Origin: Taxillus chinensis
Lineage: Eukaryota; Streptophyta; Magnoliopsida; Santalales; Loranthaceae
Length of the DNA: 64,000 nt
Direction of reading: 5' to 3'
Assembly (NCBI GenBank): GCA_023512835.1
Contig: CM042089.1
Span: 18,604,438 to 18,668,437 of the forward strand
Below the pieces are notes generated by a model. It saw only the letters and a program-made list of their open reading frames with translations, searched no databases and had not been told where the DNA came from. A program made the translations under genes and the position numbers. Positions 23,002 to 36,665 of this stretch are shown here, one piece after another. Position 1 is the first letter of the stretch, and each line of letters opens with the position of its first letter.

Positions 23002-26000
23002 TTATATAAAACAAACAGCTGAGAAAGAGCCACATACAGGGGGGAATGTGAACGAGAGTGAGTAAGGTTCCTGGCTAGGCTGCATTCTCTGGGGCTTACA
23101 CTAAGTTGTTTTCGCCGATAATGCTACAGAACGTACTATAATTAGTTAATAAAAGCTCTAGAACATACAAATGCAGGCATACCAGTTCAAGAATAACAAG
23201 GCATTATTCAACTACCAATCTGTTTCCTTCCACGTGCATGCTCCACAAAGCAATTTGAGATATTGGCATGTCATTGTCCCTGTAAAAGGCCTTGATGACA
23301 GTCACAATCTCAAACGGTTTGCAGAGCATGTTTGGTAAAAAGATTACAAGAGGTGACAAATCTTTATTCGTCAAACCACCAGAACAATCACTTTCCCGAT
23401 TCCAACCCTCAAAAAGAAATGGGAGGGGAAGAAAAGAAAAGAAAAAAGAAGTAATACTTACAGAAGTCGGCGGAGAGATGGATCGAGATCTGCCAAAATA
23501 TCATAACTACAGTTAGCATCCATAATGTTATAGGATTTTTTACATGTCAATAATTGTAATAAATAAAAAGAACAGAAATCATCAAGGATCTACACATTGA
23601 CATCAACAAAGTTGTGTGGCCACATTCTAAGGTGATGCCACTTGCCCACTTCTACTTAAATCCGGTAACAACAATAGGAAGAATGTCATAAATCATTTAT
23701 CTCAATAGGGCAAGATGTTACTATGTTTTTAGGTGCATACAAGCACAAACTTTGAGGCTTAAATCTTCACAACAATAACAAGCCAATCTAGACGGGAGGG
23801 GTGAAGGCTGAATTTGCAAAGTACAAGAGAAAAGGGAGCCATTCTAACAAACTGGTGAGACAAAAAAACATCCAAATGAAGACCTTAAGAGTGAAGTTGT
23901 TAGAATAAGGCTTTAAATTTATTTATACCATTGTTTTTCGGGTCCATGGGCACAGGGTTCCAGGAGCAGTTAATTCAACATCCAGCTTAGGACCCACCAT
24001 CTTCACTGATCCTTTCTGGAACCTGTGGGCTTGCCCATGCCAACATAACAAAAGTGTGTTACACCATTAATTTTTTTAAAGGTGTTCGTTTACAAAGCAT
24101 CATACCTCCACAATTGAAAGAATTTCTAGAGCACCATGCCCCCATCATGTGCCTAACATGCAACCCAGAATGCTGCAAAAATGCCACATCTATAAAAGAA
24201 AGAACAAGGGAACAGCCTTTTCATAAAGCATAGCATTAAAACCGGGCAATATAGTACACCCATTTGCAGAAATCTTATCCGCCTTTAACAATGGAAAGAC
24301 AGGTCTACACCAACAAGGACCAAAAAAGTGAGACATCAAGGCAAATATTCTCTTTGCAATCAATACGTTTGCCGTTTGTCCCACAGCAGGGGGGGTTGGT
24401 ATTGTTTAGAATAGAGAGAGATTGATAGACATTGATTGGAAAGGGAACAAGGAAGAACAGGAATAAATGATAAATACAAGGGGCTACATGTGATAGCCAT
24501 AAAAAGCTAAAGAAAAATAAAAGATACCAACAAAAATGAAAGACCCCCACTCTGAACGTTTAAAGAAGACTTGCAAAAAATGAAAAAAATAGCCAGCAGT
24601 ATCAAGAACAAAACCCAAATGGATATATATTGAATAAAGTTAAATAAGTCAACAAAAGCAAACATTATACTGCCTATGTATAATGTATTGAAAATTTTCA
24701 TTCGGGGTATAGTTTTACATCTTACAGATTAGCTGTGATTTATATTATACTTCTCTATTAGGTCAATATCCCAATCGCACAGACAGCGAAGTTAGAAAAT
24801 AAGCTTTTTGGCAATGCATGTCACATGTAAGTACTTCAAATGTTGGCAAACATAAACCAGTAGCCCACCAAAGCTTACCACGAACAATAGAAAGAAGATC
24901 GAAGAGAAAGATTTTTCACAAAGGCATGCAAGAAAACAAGGGCTAGACTACTAAAAAAATTCCTTAAAAGATGATAATATTAAATCGAAAAACGGGTCCG
25001 TGATTCATTCTGCAGAAAAATCCCAAATTTGGAAGGAATAGGAATGATATTGGAGTAAGGAACGCTAAAAATATACACATGAACGTAATATATATATATA
25101 TAGATATACCTTGAATAGGCACGACGAGATGACTCTGAATATGAATTAGAAGAAACAGATTTGGACAGCGATAAAGAACGGCGGATATCTTTAGCCTTTG
25201 GGGACTTACTGCAAGGAAATTCACTTGTTAATGCATAAGAAAAATAACTTTATTGAACAAACCACGTACACAAGAACAAGATTACAACCAACCCAGAAAA
25301 ATAAAAATAAAAAACGAAAACAGAAAGCTTAAAAGTAACAAAAATAAGGAGCTAAGTATTCCAATAATGAACATCCAATAAAAAAGAAAACCAAGAAAAT
25401 GAGACTTAAGCGCCTCTACACTAAGCTTACAGTACTTGAACAGCCGTGCATTCCTCTCACGTCAGACACCATAAAATGAAATGAGAAATAGCTTAAAAAA
25501 TTACATAATGCTAGCTCACACTCTCATACCATGAAAAAAAAAAAGTCAAGGCATCACCCAGTGAAGGCCAAACAATTTAAGAATCAGATCCCAGCATCCT
25601 AGAATTACGGCAGTGGAGAAAAAGATGATAGTGAACTCCTCATCCATCTGGCATATGAAACACCAGCTCAGCTCACAAGATATATAACACACTTCCATAA
25701 TTTATCCGCGATTAAGATTATCCCTAAGTTAGTGGTCCAAACAAAAAAGCCACCCTAGGAAGAACCTTAGCCCTCCAAATGCCTCTTTATGGAAAACCAG
25801 ACCCAACAGAACGATAAACAAAATAGAAAGACTTCACCTGGAAGCCTTTAGACCAATCAGGACCCCAACACATCTTCTTCCCAGAACTACGAGGTATGAC
25901 AGAATCAAACATATCAAAGAAAGACAAAAAGCCTCCCACTCGCCTTCCAGTGCACACCAGAGTTCCAGAAAGAAGCAAAATCAACCCCAAAACATCGTCC

Positions 26001-29000
26001 CAAAAAACGAATAGAAGACCCATCCCCCACCTCAAACAACACAGATCTAGAAAACCTGAGCCAGCTAGATTGGAGCAAGTTCTATAAGCCAACACTGTAA
26101 AGCCCACCAGAGACTTTGGAAATCCACCCACCTAGTAGTGAATCATATTTTACTATAATGACCTTTCTCCAAAAAGTATTCTTTTCTACACCAAACCACT
26201 ACAACCACTTACCTAAAAGGGCTTCATTGAATCACCAAAGATTTTTGATAGCCAAGCCACCATGATTAAGGGGATGGCACACCAAATCTCACTTGACCAA
26301 GTGATACTTGGCCATCTCTGCATTAGTCCCCCAAAGGAAACTCTGCTAAATTTGTTCAATCTACGTAGCCACAGATGGTGTGAGAAGAAAGAGGGAAAAA
26401 AAATAGAAAAGTTGGAGAGAGTACTCTTAATAAAGGTTACCCAACCTCCCTTAGAGAGGCAAAGCCACTGCCACCCCACCAACCGACACTCCATCATTTC
26501 AAAAATTGGATTCTAGATAGATGTAATTTTAAAAGTTGCCCCCAAATGTAAGCCCAAATACTTTGGCAACACCACTGTTTTGCATCCTAAGATATCAACA
26601 AGCTCTACTAAGCAAGGAACTTCACCTAATAGAACCAACTCCGACTATCCTAAATTGATCCTCAACCCAAGAGCAGTTTCAAACCAAATAAGAAAAGAAC
26701 GCATGTGAAAAATAAAATCCGGATCCACATCACAAAAAATGAGAGTATCATCAGCAAACAAAGCTCCATCCACACAACCAACAAAGAAACTAGAGAGCAG
26801 GCCAGCAAAAAGAGCTCGATCAAACTCCAACTATCCCAAATTGATCCTCAACCCAGGAGCAGTTTCAAGCCAAATAAGAATAGAACACATGTGTAAAATA
26901 GAATCCAAATCCACATCACAAAAAATGAGAGTATCATCAGTAAACAAAGCTCCATCCGCACAACCAACAAAGAAACTAGAGAGCATACCAGCAAAAAGAG
27001 CTCAATCAAATAGGCGACTAAAAGCTTCCATAACAATGACAAACAATAAAAGGGACAAAGTATCCCCTTGATAGAGACCTTTAGAGCTCGAGAAGAAGCC
27101 ACACGGATTGCCATTAACCAACACAAAGAAGCAAGCAAATAGATACAAAAAGAAATCCACTTTCGACATTTTTTTCGAAAACCCACACCTCCGAATTAAA
27201 TATAGGAGAAACTTTCAATTAACATAATCATAAGCTTTCTCCACATCCAATTTACAAAGAACAACATGGAAATTATGTTTAAGTCTCCAATCAAGACACT
27301 CATCAACAATGAGGGCCAAGTCACGAATCTATCGGCCATGCACAAACACACTGGGAAGGAGAGATGATAATTCCCAAAACAACCTTCAAATGATTTGCCA
27401 AAAGCTTAACAATAATTTCATACACATTGCTCATTAAGCTTATTAGTTGAAAATCCTATAACTCAACCACCCAAACTTCTTACGAATAAGAGCAAGAAAA
27501 GTAACATTAAGGCTCCTAAGAAACATGCAATGCTCATGGAATTCTTAACATACCGCCAAAACATTTAAACGCAAAACACTTCAACAATATTGGAAGAAAG
27601 AAAGAGAGAACCCAAAAGGCCTCGGAGCCCTATCACCTATACAACTCCAAACCACCAACTCAATCTCCTCCGCAAAAGGCCACTCAAGCCAAAGCATCAT
27701 CATCCGAAATAACATCAAACTGAAGGCCATCTAAAAGAGATCTATGGAACTAGCTTTGCTGTAAAGAGCCCGTAAACAAACCACATAATCCCCAATCTCA
27801 TCCTAATACGAAGAAGGAATGCCATCAATCAACAACTCACTGATGGTAATAGTGTTCCTATGAGATTTAGTAAGGCAATGAAATAATTTAGAAATTCTAT
27901 CCTTTTCTTTCAGCCACGACGCATAAGACTTCTGCTACCAACAAATTGGTAGACAAAAGATCCCTATGCCCTTTTTTCCTCAGTGGATAACTAACAGATG
28001 TCCTCCTCTCTCTAACACTCGCAACTCACCAAGATGTTTTGCTTTTGAGCATAAATACACCCAAAAACTAAGTCATTTCAAATCCTCCTCAAACAATTTC
28101 AGCTTTCTGCCCAACACAAAATTAGGAGGCCCTAAAAAAATTCAGCTTTAGCCACATATGTTAAAACCGAAAAGGCCGCTTGCACCACATAATAGAAGCA
28201 CACACCAAAGCAATGGGAAAATGATCAAAACTCACAAATTTATCAAGCTAGGACAAAAAACAAACATCCCGATCATTGGACCAAGTGAAAGCACCCCCAT
28301 TTAAGGGTAATTCAATCAAACCATTGAAGGCAATAAAATCAGAAAAATCCAGCATCAAATCAGTGAAATTTGAAGAACCCACCATTTTTTTGAAGTGAAT
28401 CTCACCACATTGAATCTCCTCCAAGGCACAAGGGACATACCACCAACTCAGAACCCCCCCCCCTCATCCCACACAGAGGCCAGAAACACCTGAACATCCA
28501 CACAAACTAATTAGCCCAACATACAAGACACAAATAAAGCCCCAACTGCCCCATCCAACTTTTCCACAACTCTGGTATTCCAAAGCAAAAGAATGCCAAC
28601 AGAACAAAGGAAAATCCAATCAGCAAACCCGCAACTACAAAGGCTCTGCACGATCAAATAAACAATGTCCGCACGCCAACCCTGAAGCAAGTTCTTAACA
28701 CAATTTCTTGGACCAGGCATTTAACCCCCGCAGATTTCAAGCTGAAACTGCCCCTCTGGTCCAACACTTAGAATGACCTTCAGACCCAACTCCACAAACA
28801 CTGACTATGAAGAAGAGCCGACACAAGGAGGGTGTGCTGCCGCCTAGGTTAGCCACGACACCAATCCAAAAAGACACCTCTAAAGGAATGGCATCCTGGA
28901 AAGAGCTAGAGTCCACAACACAAATGGAAGCTCAGAGTCCTTGCCCCATTAGGTGCCTAGATACAAGCCACCGGTGGGACTCCTCATAGTCTCCACAAGG

Positions 29001-32000
29001 CGTCCCCCACAAGACCCCATTGATTGCCTGACTCATACCAAACCAACAACAGTATCAACTACAGCTGAGTAGAAAAACCAATAAACCGATTTACCTTGAT
29101 AAACCGACCGACCAAAAACCAAATAAACTGATGTTTATTTGGGCGGGTTGACTAATCTCACAACATGATTAGAGAAATAGTGCAACCCGCCTACACCAAC
29201 CGACGAACACTTTTGGATGAAAAATTTTCTCTGATACGATAAGAAACATAAAGATTTTATGAATTAGAAGTGAAAGTCTATTTATTGTGGATTTCCTAAG
29301 TTTAATCCAAAGGTATTTTTGATGACAACAATTTATTTGATTTGGTTTGTTAAGATTAGATATTAGATTATCTATTCTAGTTGGTGTTAATCTAAATTGA
29401 GAAATTATCGATGCTATGGTTGAACAGGAAAACTATTAATTTGATTTAACCCAACAAACCAATCGATCAAAAACCAAATAAACCAAAAATCGAATAAGCT
29501 GATTTGGGTAGGTTAAGCAATTCTATCAATCCAACCGAAAACCAAAAATTCAGTTTAGCAAAGTGATGTAACTCCCAAACCGACCGAAGATCACTCCTAG
29601 TATTAACTATCATGTCCTATCGTAAAAAACAGCAGGCCTTTGCTTTTGGAAGGCCTCAAAACCGAGAGGGATGCAAAGCCTCCATGGAAGTTGTCGTTTT
29701 TGGAGCACAAAAACTTTATTGCCCTTGCAAGAGGATCGAATCAAATTAGGCACGCCGAATAACTCAACTAACTCAAGCAGAGCAACCCCAACCCAGGAAG
29801 CAACCACATGACCCATTGAAACAGAACTAACATGGGAGTGGCTGCGTTCAAGCCTTCAAGGGTACGCACCTCGGATCCGTGTTGTACAAGCTAGAAGGAC
29901 TTGGATTCGACACGGAAAGAACAGCCAATCCGATGTGCAACGCTAGCTAAATGCACCAACACCACAACCAACAGTTATCGGAACCATCAAGGAATTAAGA
30001 AAACAGCACTGATGAACCTAGAGAACAGATTGCACCTCCATTGCCTAAGAGCGGGGCGTGAGGCTCAACCAAATATATTTCTTAGGAAACACATAATGGA
30101 ACATATGACATAAAAACTGAATTGATACAAGATCAGCAAAGGGAATACACCTTCTGCCCCTGCTATAAAAGCTAGAGCTACGACTAGAGCTTCTGCCTCT
30201 CGACCTGGAAGGACTATGACTGTAACTCCTTGATGAGCTCCTCCTTGAATCATACTCCCTCACCTACAAGCAAAATATCTATGAACAGAGCTGTAGATTT
30301 TTTAAATTGAAATGAAAATTCAAACAATGTAAACTTCAAAAATCATCTTCATGTAATACCCTGACATATGAAGACGAAAATGCATTCTTGAATTTTGAAT
30401 TGTCCAGCTTCCTTATCTGCAAAAAATAATGTAAGCCCGCTGAGCATGCAGATTGAAACTTCCAGCATAAAATTTAATGCAAAGTAGTATCCACTTACTG
30501 CATATTTCATATCTTCATAGTTTGTGTAATCTACGGTTCCATAGACTCCTACAAAAAACTTGCAATTTTGTTAAAACCATCAAATGCTAACATTCTAAAT
30601 GAGACATGTGCAACAGCACCTAATCTACAAAGTGACTTATGGTTAAAATATACAAAAAGTTCCTTGGACTGGGATTTCTGTGTCATGGTCAAAAAAAATC
30701 CAGTACAAAGTTTTCCCTAGTAAATAAATAAATAAAATCACCAATGAAATCCCAATAATATTATAAAAGTGTATTTGAGCACAGAGACGCAGCATGGCTA
30801 GTTAAATATTTAGCTTCAATCTAATATATATCAAAAAATATTTTTAAATATGGCCAAAGCAGGAAACAAATTAAGAGGTTTCCTTTAGTCAAGACGAGAA
30901 TTTCATCATACAAATAATTGCCTTTCTTGATAACTGTTAATAAATAAGCCTTGCAGAAAAACTAAAGACAGCTATTTTGAGCTACACATCAACTTCTGAA
31001 AAATACAGAAAATAGAACCAATGGCGCATTGGTTATACCAGGTTCATGGATTAAAACATAGGCAAGAAAACATAAATACTACAATCCAAATCCAAAAAAT
31101 CGTTTACGATAACATGTTTAACAAAGAATTCATGACATTCGTCAAATATTAAAAATACTGTTTCATGCTCTGAGAACTGGTTCAAACAAAAATTACATTT
31201 AAAATTTTTATAGGAGCAAAGGAAAATGAGTATAAATTATAACTTTAACGCACCATAGCGATCCCGAAACACTTGAGAGAAATTAACATCTCCAGCTCGA
31301 CGCATGTGATCCTAAAAATTGGATGAACTTCATCAGCAAAAGTGGCCACTAAATTCAACAAGAACATCTATTCTTGAGAGAAGAAAAACTCAACCTCACC
31401 TTCAGATCTTGCCAAGATGCAGAAGAAGGCAATCCAGTGACAATAACTGTGTGATCAATAAAAATAGTTATGAGATCATCCACTACGTTATGGAAGAACC
31501 AAGTATGAACGTAGAGTTGGTAACAGTTTAGTTACATACCCCGATATTCAGAGTACTTAGGAACACCACGGCCACCATCACTGTAACTGTTGGATGAAGA
31601 AAATCCACGCCCATAACCACTAGAGCGATCTAGTGATCGCCCACCATGAGCAAATTCAACCTGTCAAGACATATTGATATTATTTTATTTTTTGAACATA
31701 ACAGCATTGTTATTAAAAGGCCACTAAGAAGGAGACAAAACTATACAAGACATTACTAATATATATTAGATAAAAATGCTTCGTCATGACCCAAATATAT
31801 CCATTTGTTGAGTAAAAAAATAAAATGAAGGGAGAAGGAAAAAAACACTAACGCGCAACCGATGTCCGTCGAAGTTATACCCATCCCTGTAGTGTACAGC
31901 ATCTTCAGCATCCCGATAATCTTCAAACTGCAAAACACATACCAGTTATAAAATATGTAAAAAAAAAATTGTTATAGAATTAACCAAAATTTATATAATT

Positions 32001-35000
32001 GAATAATACATGAGAAGACAGCAACATACATATAACATCTTAAAACTGGATGTACAAGTTTCAATAAAGAAATGATTAAGACTTATATAATTACAAACCC
32101 AGTGATTCATTAACCGAAAATTATTTGTCAATTTCTAGAAATTAAAAAAAAATCAACTCACCTCAACAAAAGCATACCCAGGAGGCCTTGGTGGAATCTT
32201 CAGATCAATGTCAACAATAGGCCCATACTGCAATTACCCACCAGTCAAATTATTAAAAACAGACATAAGCAAACAACAAAAACATGTGGCAATAGACATG
32301 TTCACACATCATATAAACATTCACGCCCAAAGTAATCAATAGTATAATGGGCTTAACATGGACCCAATTGTGAATTGCACATAGCAAGATTATGCCCAAA
32401 ATAATCAATAGGAATACAACGCTAACCCAACCTTAGCCCAATCCTGCAGAGTAAAGATAAAGCGCAAGAGCAGAGCCATCAATTGTGGATCACACTTGCA
32501 TGTCCAAATTAGGCTCCTCGCTTTAACAGTGGGGAAAAAACACAGCGCTGAATCAGCCACAACGACAAAGCATTACAGCAGACTACCAAATAATGAACAG
32601 TACAAAATGTTGTAACGATAATGCATAGTGCTTTCATTAGGTTAATTTTAGCAAGGACCATACATTTTAAACTTTATTTAAGGGATTTCACACTAATGGT
32701 AGTATTCACTGGATAAATCAATGGCCAATGAATACTCTCACTAGATAACGAAATCTTCCAATAAGGCAGAAATGTTGCATGGAAATGGTAGTAACCCTTA
32801 ATTCATTAGAATCCAAGAAGTCAAAGAAAAAAATGAGAAGGGGACATGAGTATCAAAAAGGATTACTAAACCATTCATTGGATCAAACAGAAAATTTATT
32901 AAATCAATCTACTTGGATTGAACACACAAAAATAAAAGCATCAACACAAATGAAGAGAGCCACTCTCATTCTACATGGAAAACCCTAATTTTTTTTTTAT
33001 AAATAAGAAATTGTACTGGAAAAAGAAAACACAAAAGGTATGTGCAAAGAACATATATATAACAATAGGCTCAAAATGAACACCTATTAACAACATCACA
33101 AATGAAAAAAAAATATTAAACTCTTATAACAAACATCCACTCCCTCAAACAATGAAAAAAAAAAAAAGATAAAGCACGACAGCAAGCCACTCCTTATTAT
33201 CAAACACTCGCATTCCAATCTCGCTAAATACTCCAAATAAGACAATAAGAGACAACCTGCCAAACCACCGAACGCCGCTCTACTCCACTATCCAACACAC
33301 AAACAACAAACCAAGAGATAAAAGCATCACCCAATGAAAGCCAACAAACCCATGACTATATCCTATAGCCCACGAGCATACAGATAATGAAGAAAAAGAT
33401 AGTCTATAGATTCCGTTGAATCCTTGAACATGTAGCACATGCACACAATAACGAAACCTCGAATATGGAAAATTATTGGCAATAAGAATATTATCAAGCA
33501 CCGTCATCCAAGCAAAGAATGCAACTCTAAACGGCACCTGCACCTTCCACAAACTCCTCCAAAAAAACTCTCTAGCAGGGGTAAGGATAGAATAAAAAAA
33601 GTCTAACTTGGTAAAAAAAAAAAAAAGAGGAAAAGCATTCAATTTCCAATCCTGAGTAGCCTGAGAAAACAGCACCTCATGCAACATTGTAGAACCCCTC
33701 ATACAAGTAAAAAAAATATGCCCCGAATTTGCCCCGCAGAACATTGAGAAACACCAAATAAACCCCTTCCCGAATAGCACAACAAGAAATCAGAATGTAA
33801 CTTAGCCAAAAAAAAACATGTCCCACCAATCAACTAAAAGCCTCCATAACAATAACAAATAACATAGAAGATAATGGGTCTCCTTGTCTGGCCCCGAAAA
33901 ACTCGAAAAGAACCCATATGGGCTGTCATTGACAAGAACTGGAAATTTAATAGTGGAGATACAAAAGGACATCTCCCCCACTTAGCCGAGAATCCACAGT
34001 GCTATCAAACATTAAAAAAAAAAACAATGAACATGATCATAAGCTTTCTCTAAGTCCAGGTTACACAAAACACCTAAAAGATCTACTTTGGCCCAATTTT
34101 CAAGGCACTCATTCGCGATGAGTACCAAATCTAGAATTTTCCAACCAAACACAAAGGCACTATGAGAGTGAGAAATGTTCTTCCCCAAAACAGCTTTCAT
34201 CCTGTTAGCTAGGACTTTAACAATTATTTTATACATGTCTCCCACCAAACTAATAGACATTCAGATCATCCGCCCCAAACTTCTAAAGGATGAGGGCCAT
34301 AAAAGTAGCATTAAGGCTTCTCTCAAACCGACAGTGCTCCTGGAATTCCTCACACATGCCCATAACATCATACTGCACAACATTCCAACAGTAATAAAAG
34401 AATGCCAAGGGAAACTCATCCAAACCAAGCGCCTTATCCCCTCTACAACCTAGAACCACGAACTCCACCTTCTCCTCAAACGGATGATCAGGCCACAAGG
34501 CATCTTCCTCTAAAATAACATCAAACTGGATCCCATCAAGGTGAAGATAGGGATGATATGCCCCACTAAAAATACTCATAAAACCCCACTATGTGGGGCC
34601 CAAAAATTCTCTTGGCACGTCAAGAAAATACCATAGATGCACAACTTGCTAATGGGCAAGAATTTCGAGTTCTTACCCCCCTCCCAAAGCGACAGAGAAC
34701 AAGATTGCTGCCTCCAAGAGTTCTCATCCATCAAATGTAGTTGTTCAAGATTAGTAGTCAACACTTGCACCTCCTCTCCTCCTCCAATAATGGACGGAAC
34801 AAGGCCACCTCATAAAGAGCACTCAAATCAGTCATAAAAGTATGCTTTGAAAAGCTAACCTGCCCAAAAACATTATCATTCCAATGTTTTAAATCCCACT
34901 TTAACAACTTCAACTTGGATGCAAGCACATAACTTTAAGTTCCCTCCACCCGATACGACTCCCACTAAGACTTAACCTGATCCACAAAACCCCTGTCCAA

Positions 35001-35710
35001 CAGCCACATGTTCTCGAACCGAAAAGGCTATCGGCACTGCGGCAAAGAATCACAATCCAATAGAACCGAAAAATGATCAGAACACTATTGACTCAACCGC
35101 AGACGAAAATGCACATAATGCCTAGTCTAATCCATGGATAGCAAAAATTGACCAAGCCAAGAAAAGGAAGGCTCAACTCGGTTATTAGACCACGTGAACA
35201 CCCCACCGGCCAAAGGAAGATCAACCAGACCCAATAAATAAATAAATTTAGCGAACCCAACCATCAAAGGAGTAAACATCATCAAACCCACCTTCTTAGA
35301 AGGGAATCTCACCACCTCATAAAAACCACTTGTTTATAATTAAGTTACAACTGCTTGAATAATTGCCTTTAAGTGACCAATCAAATAGTACTTGGATTAG
35401 TTATGCCTTTCACATTGGTTCGTGCTTATGAGCACTCACTTACTATTGATAGTTTGATGATGCCTATGCATTAGAAATTGATAAGTAAAAACATAATATG
35501 TAAAATTGTGATACGTAGACATCATAAAACTAAAAATAATAGTTAATAAGTGAATCTAGTAGACATCTAAACTAGTTCAATTGAAATTCAAAAACGGACT
35601 ATTTGAAATATTAAAAAATAAACCTTATAAAATATGTCTTCTACTTCTCTCTCACGAGTATCACCGGGAAGATTGCCAACATAGAGTGTTCGGCTTGAGT
35701 GCCTAGTCAT
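23002..35710 (-). CDS. SR34A: SR splicing factor of the SF2/SR34 class, SR34A-like
   Basis: Minus-strand coding exons in transcript order: 35710-35624, 32227-32162, 31927-31853, 31660-31540, 31446-31400, 31311-31254, 30548-30499, 30416-30360, 30263-30151, 25208-25110 and 23489-23462. All have GT-AG borders and matching phases, giving 267 residues before the last exon. RRM1 (about 9-80) has RNP2 LYVGNL and RNP1 GYAFVEFE. A short Gly/Ser-rich hinge follows. RRM2 (about 116-187) carries SWQDLKDHM (127-135), the signature of SF2-like SR proteins. The tail is Ser/Arg-rich ([17 protein letters not shown]...). Such proteins bind exonic enhancers and act in splice-site choice in nuclear speckles. The FYK ending of exon 1 and the short hinge favour SR34A over SR34/SR30. 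The last exon is uncertain: splicing to 23079 gives a non-RS tail ending at 23002, whereas skipping the 28-nt exon gives [13 protein letters not shown], stopping at 22977. Confidence 0.87.
25250..28735 (-). mobile_element. Decayed L1-type LINE in a 4.9-kb intron of the SR gene
   Basis: It lies in the same orientation as the host gene. An AP-endonuclease piece begins at about 28720 ([20 protein letters not shown]) and continues in broken frames to about 28250. RT palm pieces with [15 protein letters not shown] occur at 26645-26830 and again, duplicated, at about 26830-27010. RT C-terminal and zf-RVT pieces follow at about 25787-26500. Many stops and frameshifts are present. The 3' limit near 25250 is approximate; no clear poly(A) tail or target duplication was identified. 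Confidence 0.75.
26641..27012 (-). repeat. 186-bp tandem duplication inside the LINE reverse transcriptase
   Basis: The block starting CCGACTATCCTAAATTGATC at 26641 recurs as CCAACTATCCCAAATTGATC at 26827 and continues in near-identity for about 185 bases. The period of 186 is a multiple of three. The repeated segment includes the RT catalytic FADD region. Confidence 0.85.
28760..30145. other. Intronic stretch, possible LINE ORF1 remains
   Basis: The stretch 29050-29590 is repetitive and AT-rich, with recurring AACCGA / AATAAACC motifs and a GGGCGGGTTGACTAATC block; it is possibly a small DNA element. A minus-strand frame at 29610-29816 ([18 protein letters not shown], then [10 protein letters not shown]) may be a LINE ORF1 piece, but I cannot place it in a family with confidence. 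Confidence 0.3.
32985..35335 (-). mobile_element. Decayed LINE in the first coding intron of the SR gene
   Basis: It starts at a T-run (32989-32998), consistent with a minus-strand poly(A) tail. zf-RVT remains are at 33280-33780 ([26 protein letters not shown]). RT pieces are at 34012-34260 ([28 protein letters not shown]) and 34283-34579 ([27 protein letters not shown]). An endonuclease piece lies at 35127-35315 ([15 protein letters not shown]). Compared with the copy at 44.4-47.8 kb it lacks about 0.8 kb between the zf-RVT and RT parts. It is inactive. Confidence 0.8.
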
Positions 35711-36328
35711 TCTTCCTGGAAATATGATTAAAATAAATAAATGAATGAAATATTTAAAATGTAAATAGAGTATGATATTATATATTTTAAAATGGAATGA
35801 GAACCAGCAACACATAAATAGCATCCAACGTCTTAATCTAGTAGAAACCTAATCCTCGAAGACAGCTAAAAAACATGAGAAGAGTACTTAAGATCGGGTG
35901 TTTTGATCGCCACAACGCTGAATAGATAGAAACCTAGACATGCTCCCATTACTTTGCAGTTTGCATAAAGCTTAATACTGATAAACAAACCATCACCGAG
36001 TTAATATTACTAATTATCTGAAAACCCATAACTGAATAAAGCTAGATATCATAGCAGATTTACAAAACCAATACACAAATAAAATTCTGATGGCGTGCAA
36101 TAAAAATTGTCGATTCAGATTCTGTTCTTTACAATGTCAGACAACCCAATTGATGCACTAATCTAAAATCTTGGACGTGTAAACTAGGGTTTCTGGAATT
36201 ACAATTCAGAGACGAGCGTGAAACTATAGAAGATGTAACATAAACAACCTTTGATCAAGATTACACAATTGGTCTGTGTGTCTATGCATACATACATGTG
36301 TCATGTGTGTGTCTATATATATATATAG

Positions 36329-36380
<52 letters not shown>

Positions 36381-36530
36381 TGACGACCCCAAGAAGATCG
36401 AATAGTGGACTGGAGACAGCGATCAGCGAGTTGATGAATTGAAGGGCGTCGACAGGTTTCGATTTGGGTTTGTCTCTGCGGCTGAGAATCGATGAGGACA
36501 GCATAAATTGATGTCCTGGGACATCTAGTA
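35711..36530 (-). promoter_or_regulatory. SR34A: 5' UTR (with probable leader intron) and promoter edge of the SR gene
   Basis: The start codon exon has a splice acceptor only five bases upstream of the ATG (TTCCAG|GAAGA), so the leader must continue in a further upstream exon. The region around 36380-36530 is GC-richer and without ATGs in the main frame, as expected of the first exon. It contains a compound (AT)n(AG)n microsatellite at about 36318-36380, which becomes CT-rich in the transcript. The donor of the leader intron was not determined. Confidence 0.5.
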
Positions 36531-36665
36531 TCTTGTGCTTCGCAGTCTATTTTACTTACTGTGTGCTCTCGTTCAGAGACCTCTATCTTAAGTCGGTACA
36601 GAGACCTTCGTGTTCGTGCGGTCTATATTCTTCTCATCGATATAAAGTTTATAATAAAATTATTT

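Noticed and set aside
22709..23035. A 108-residue minus-strand frame as a separate gene
   Set aside because: It overlaps the last exon/3' UTR of the SR gene, has no domain and begins inside probable exon sequence.
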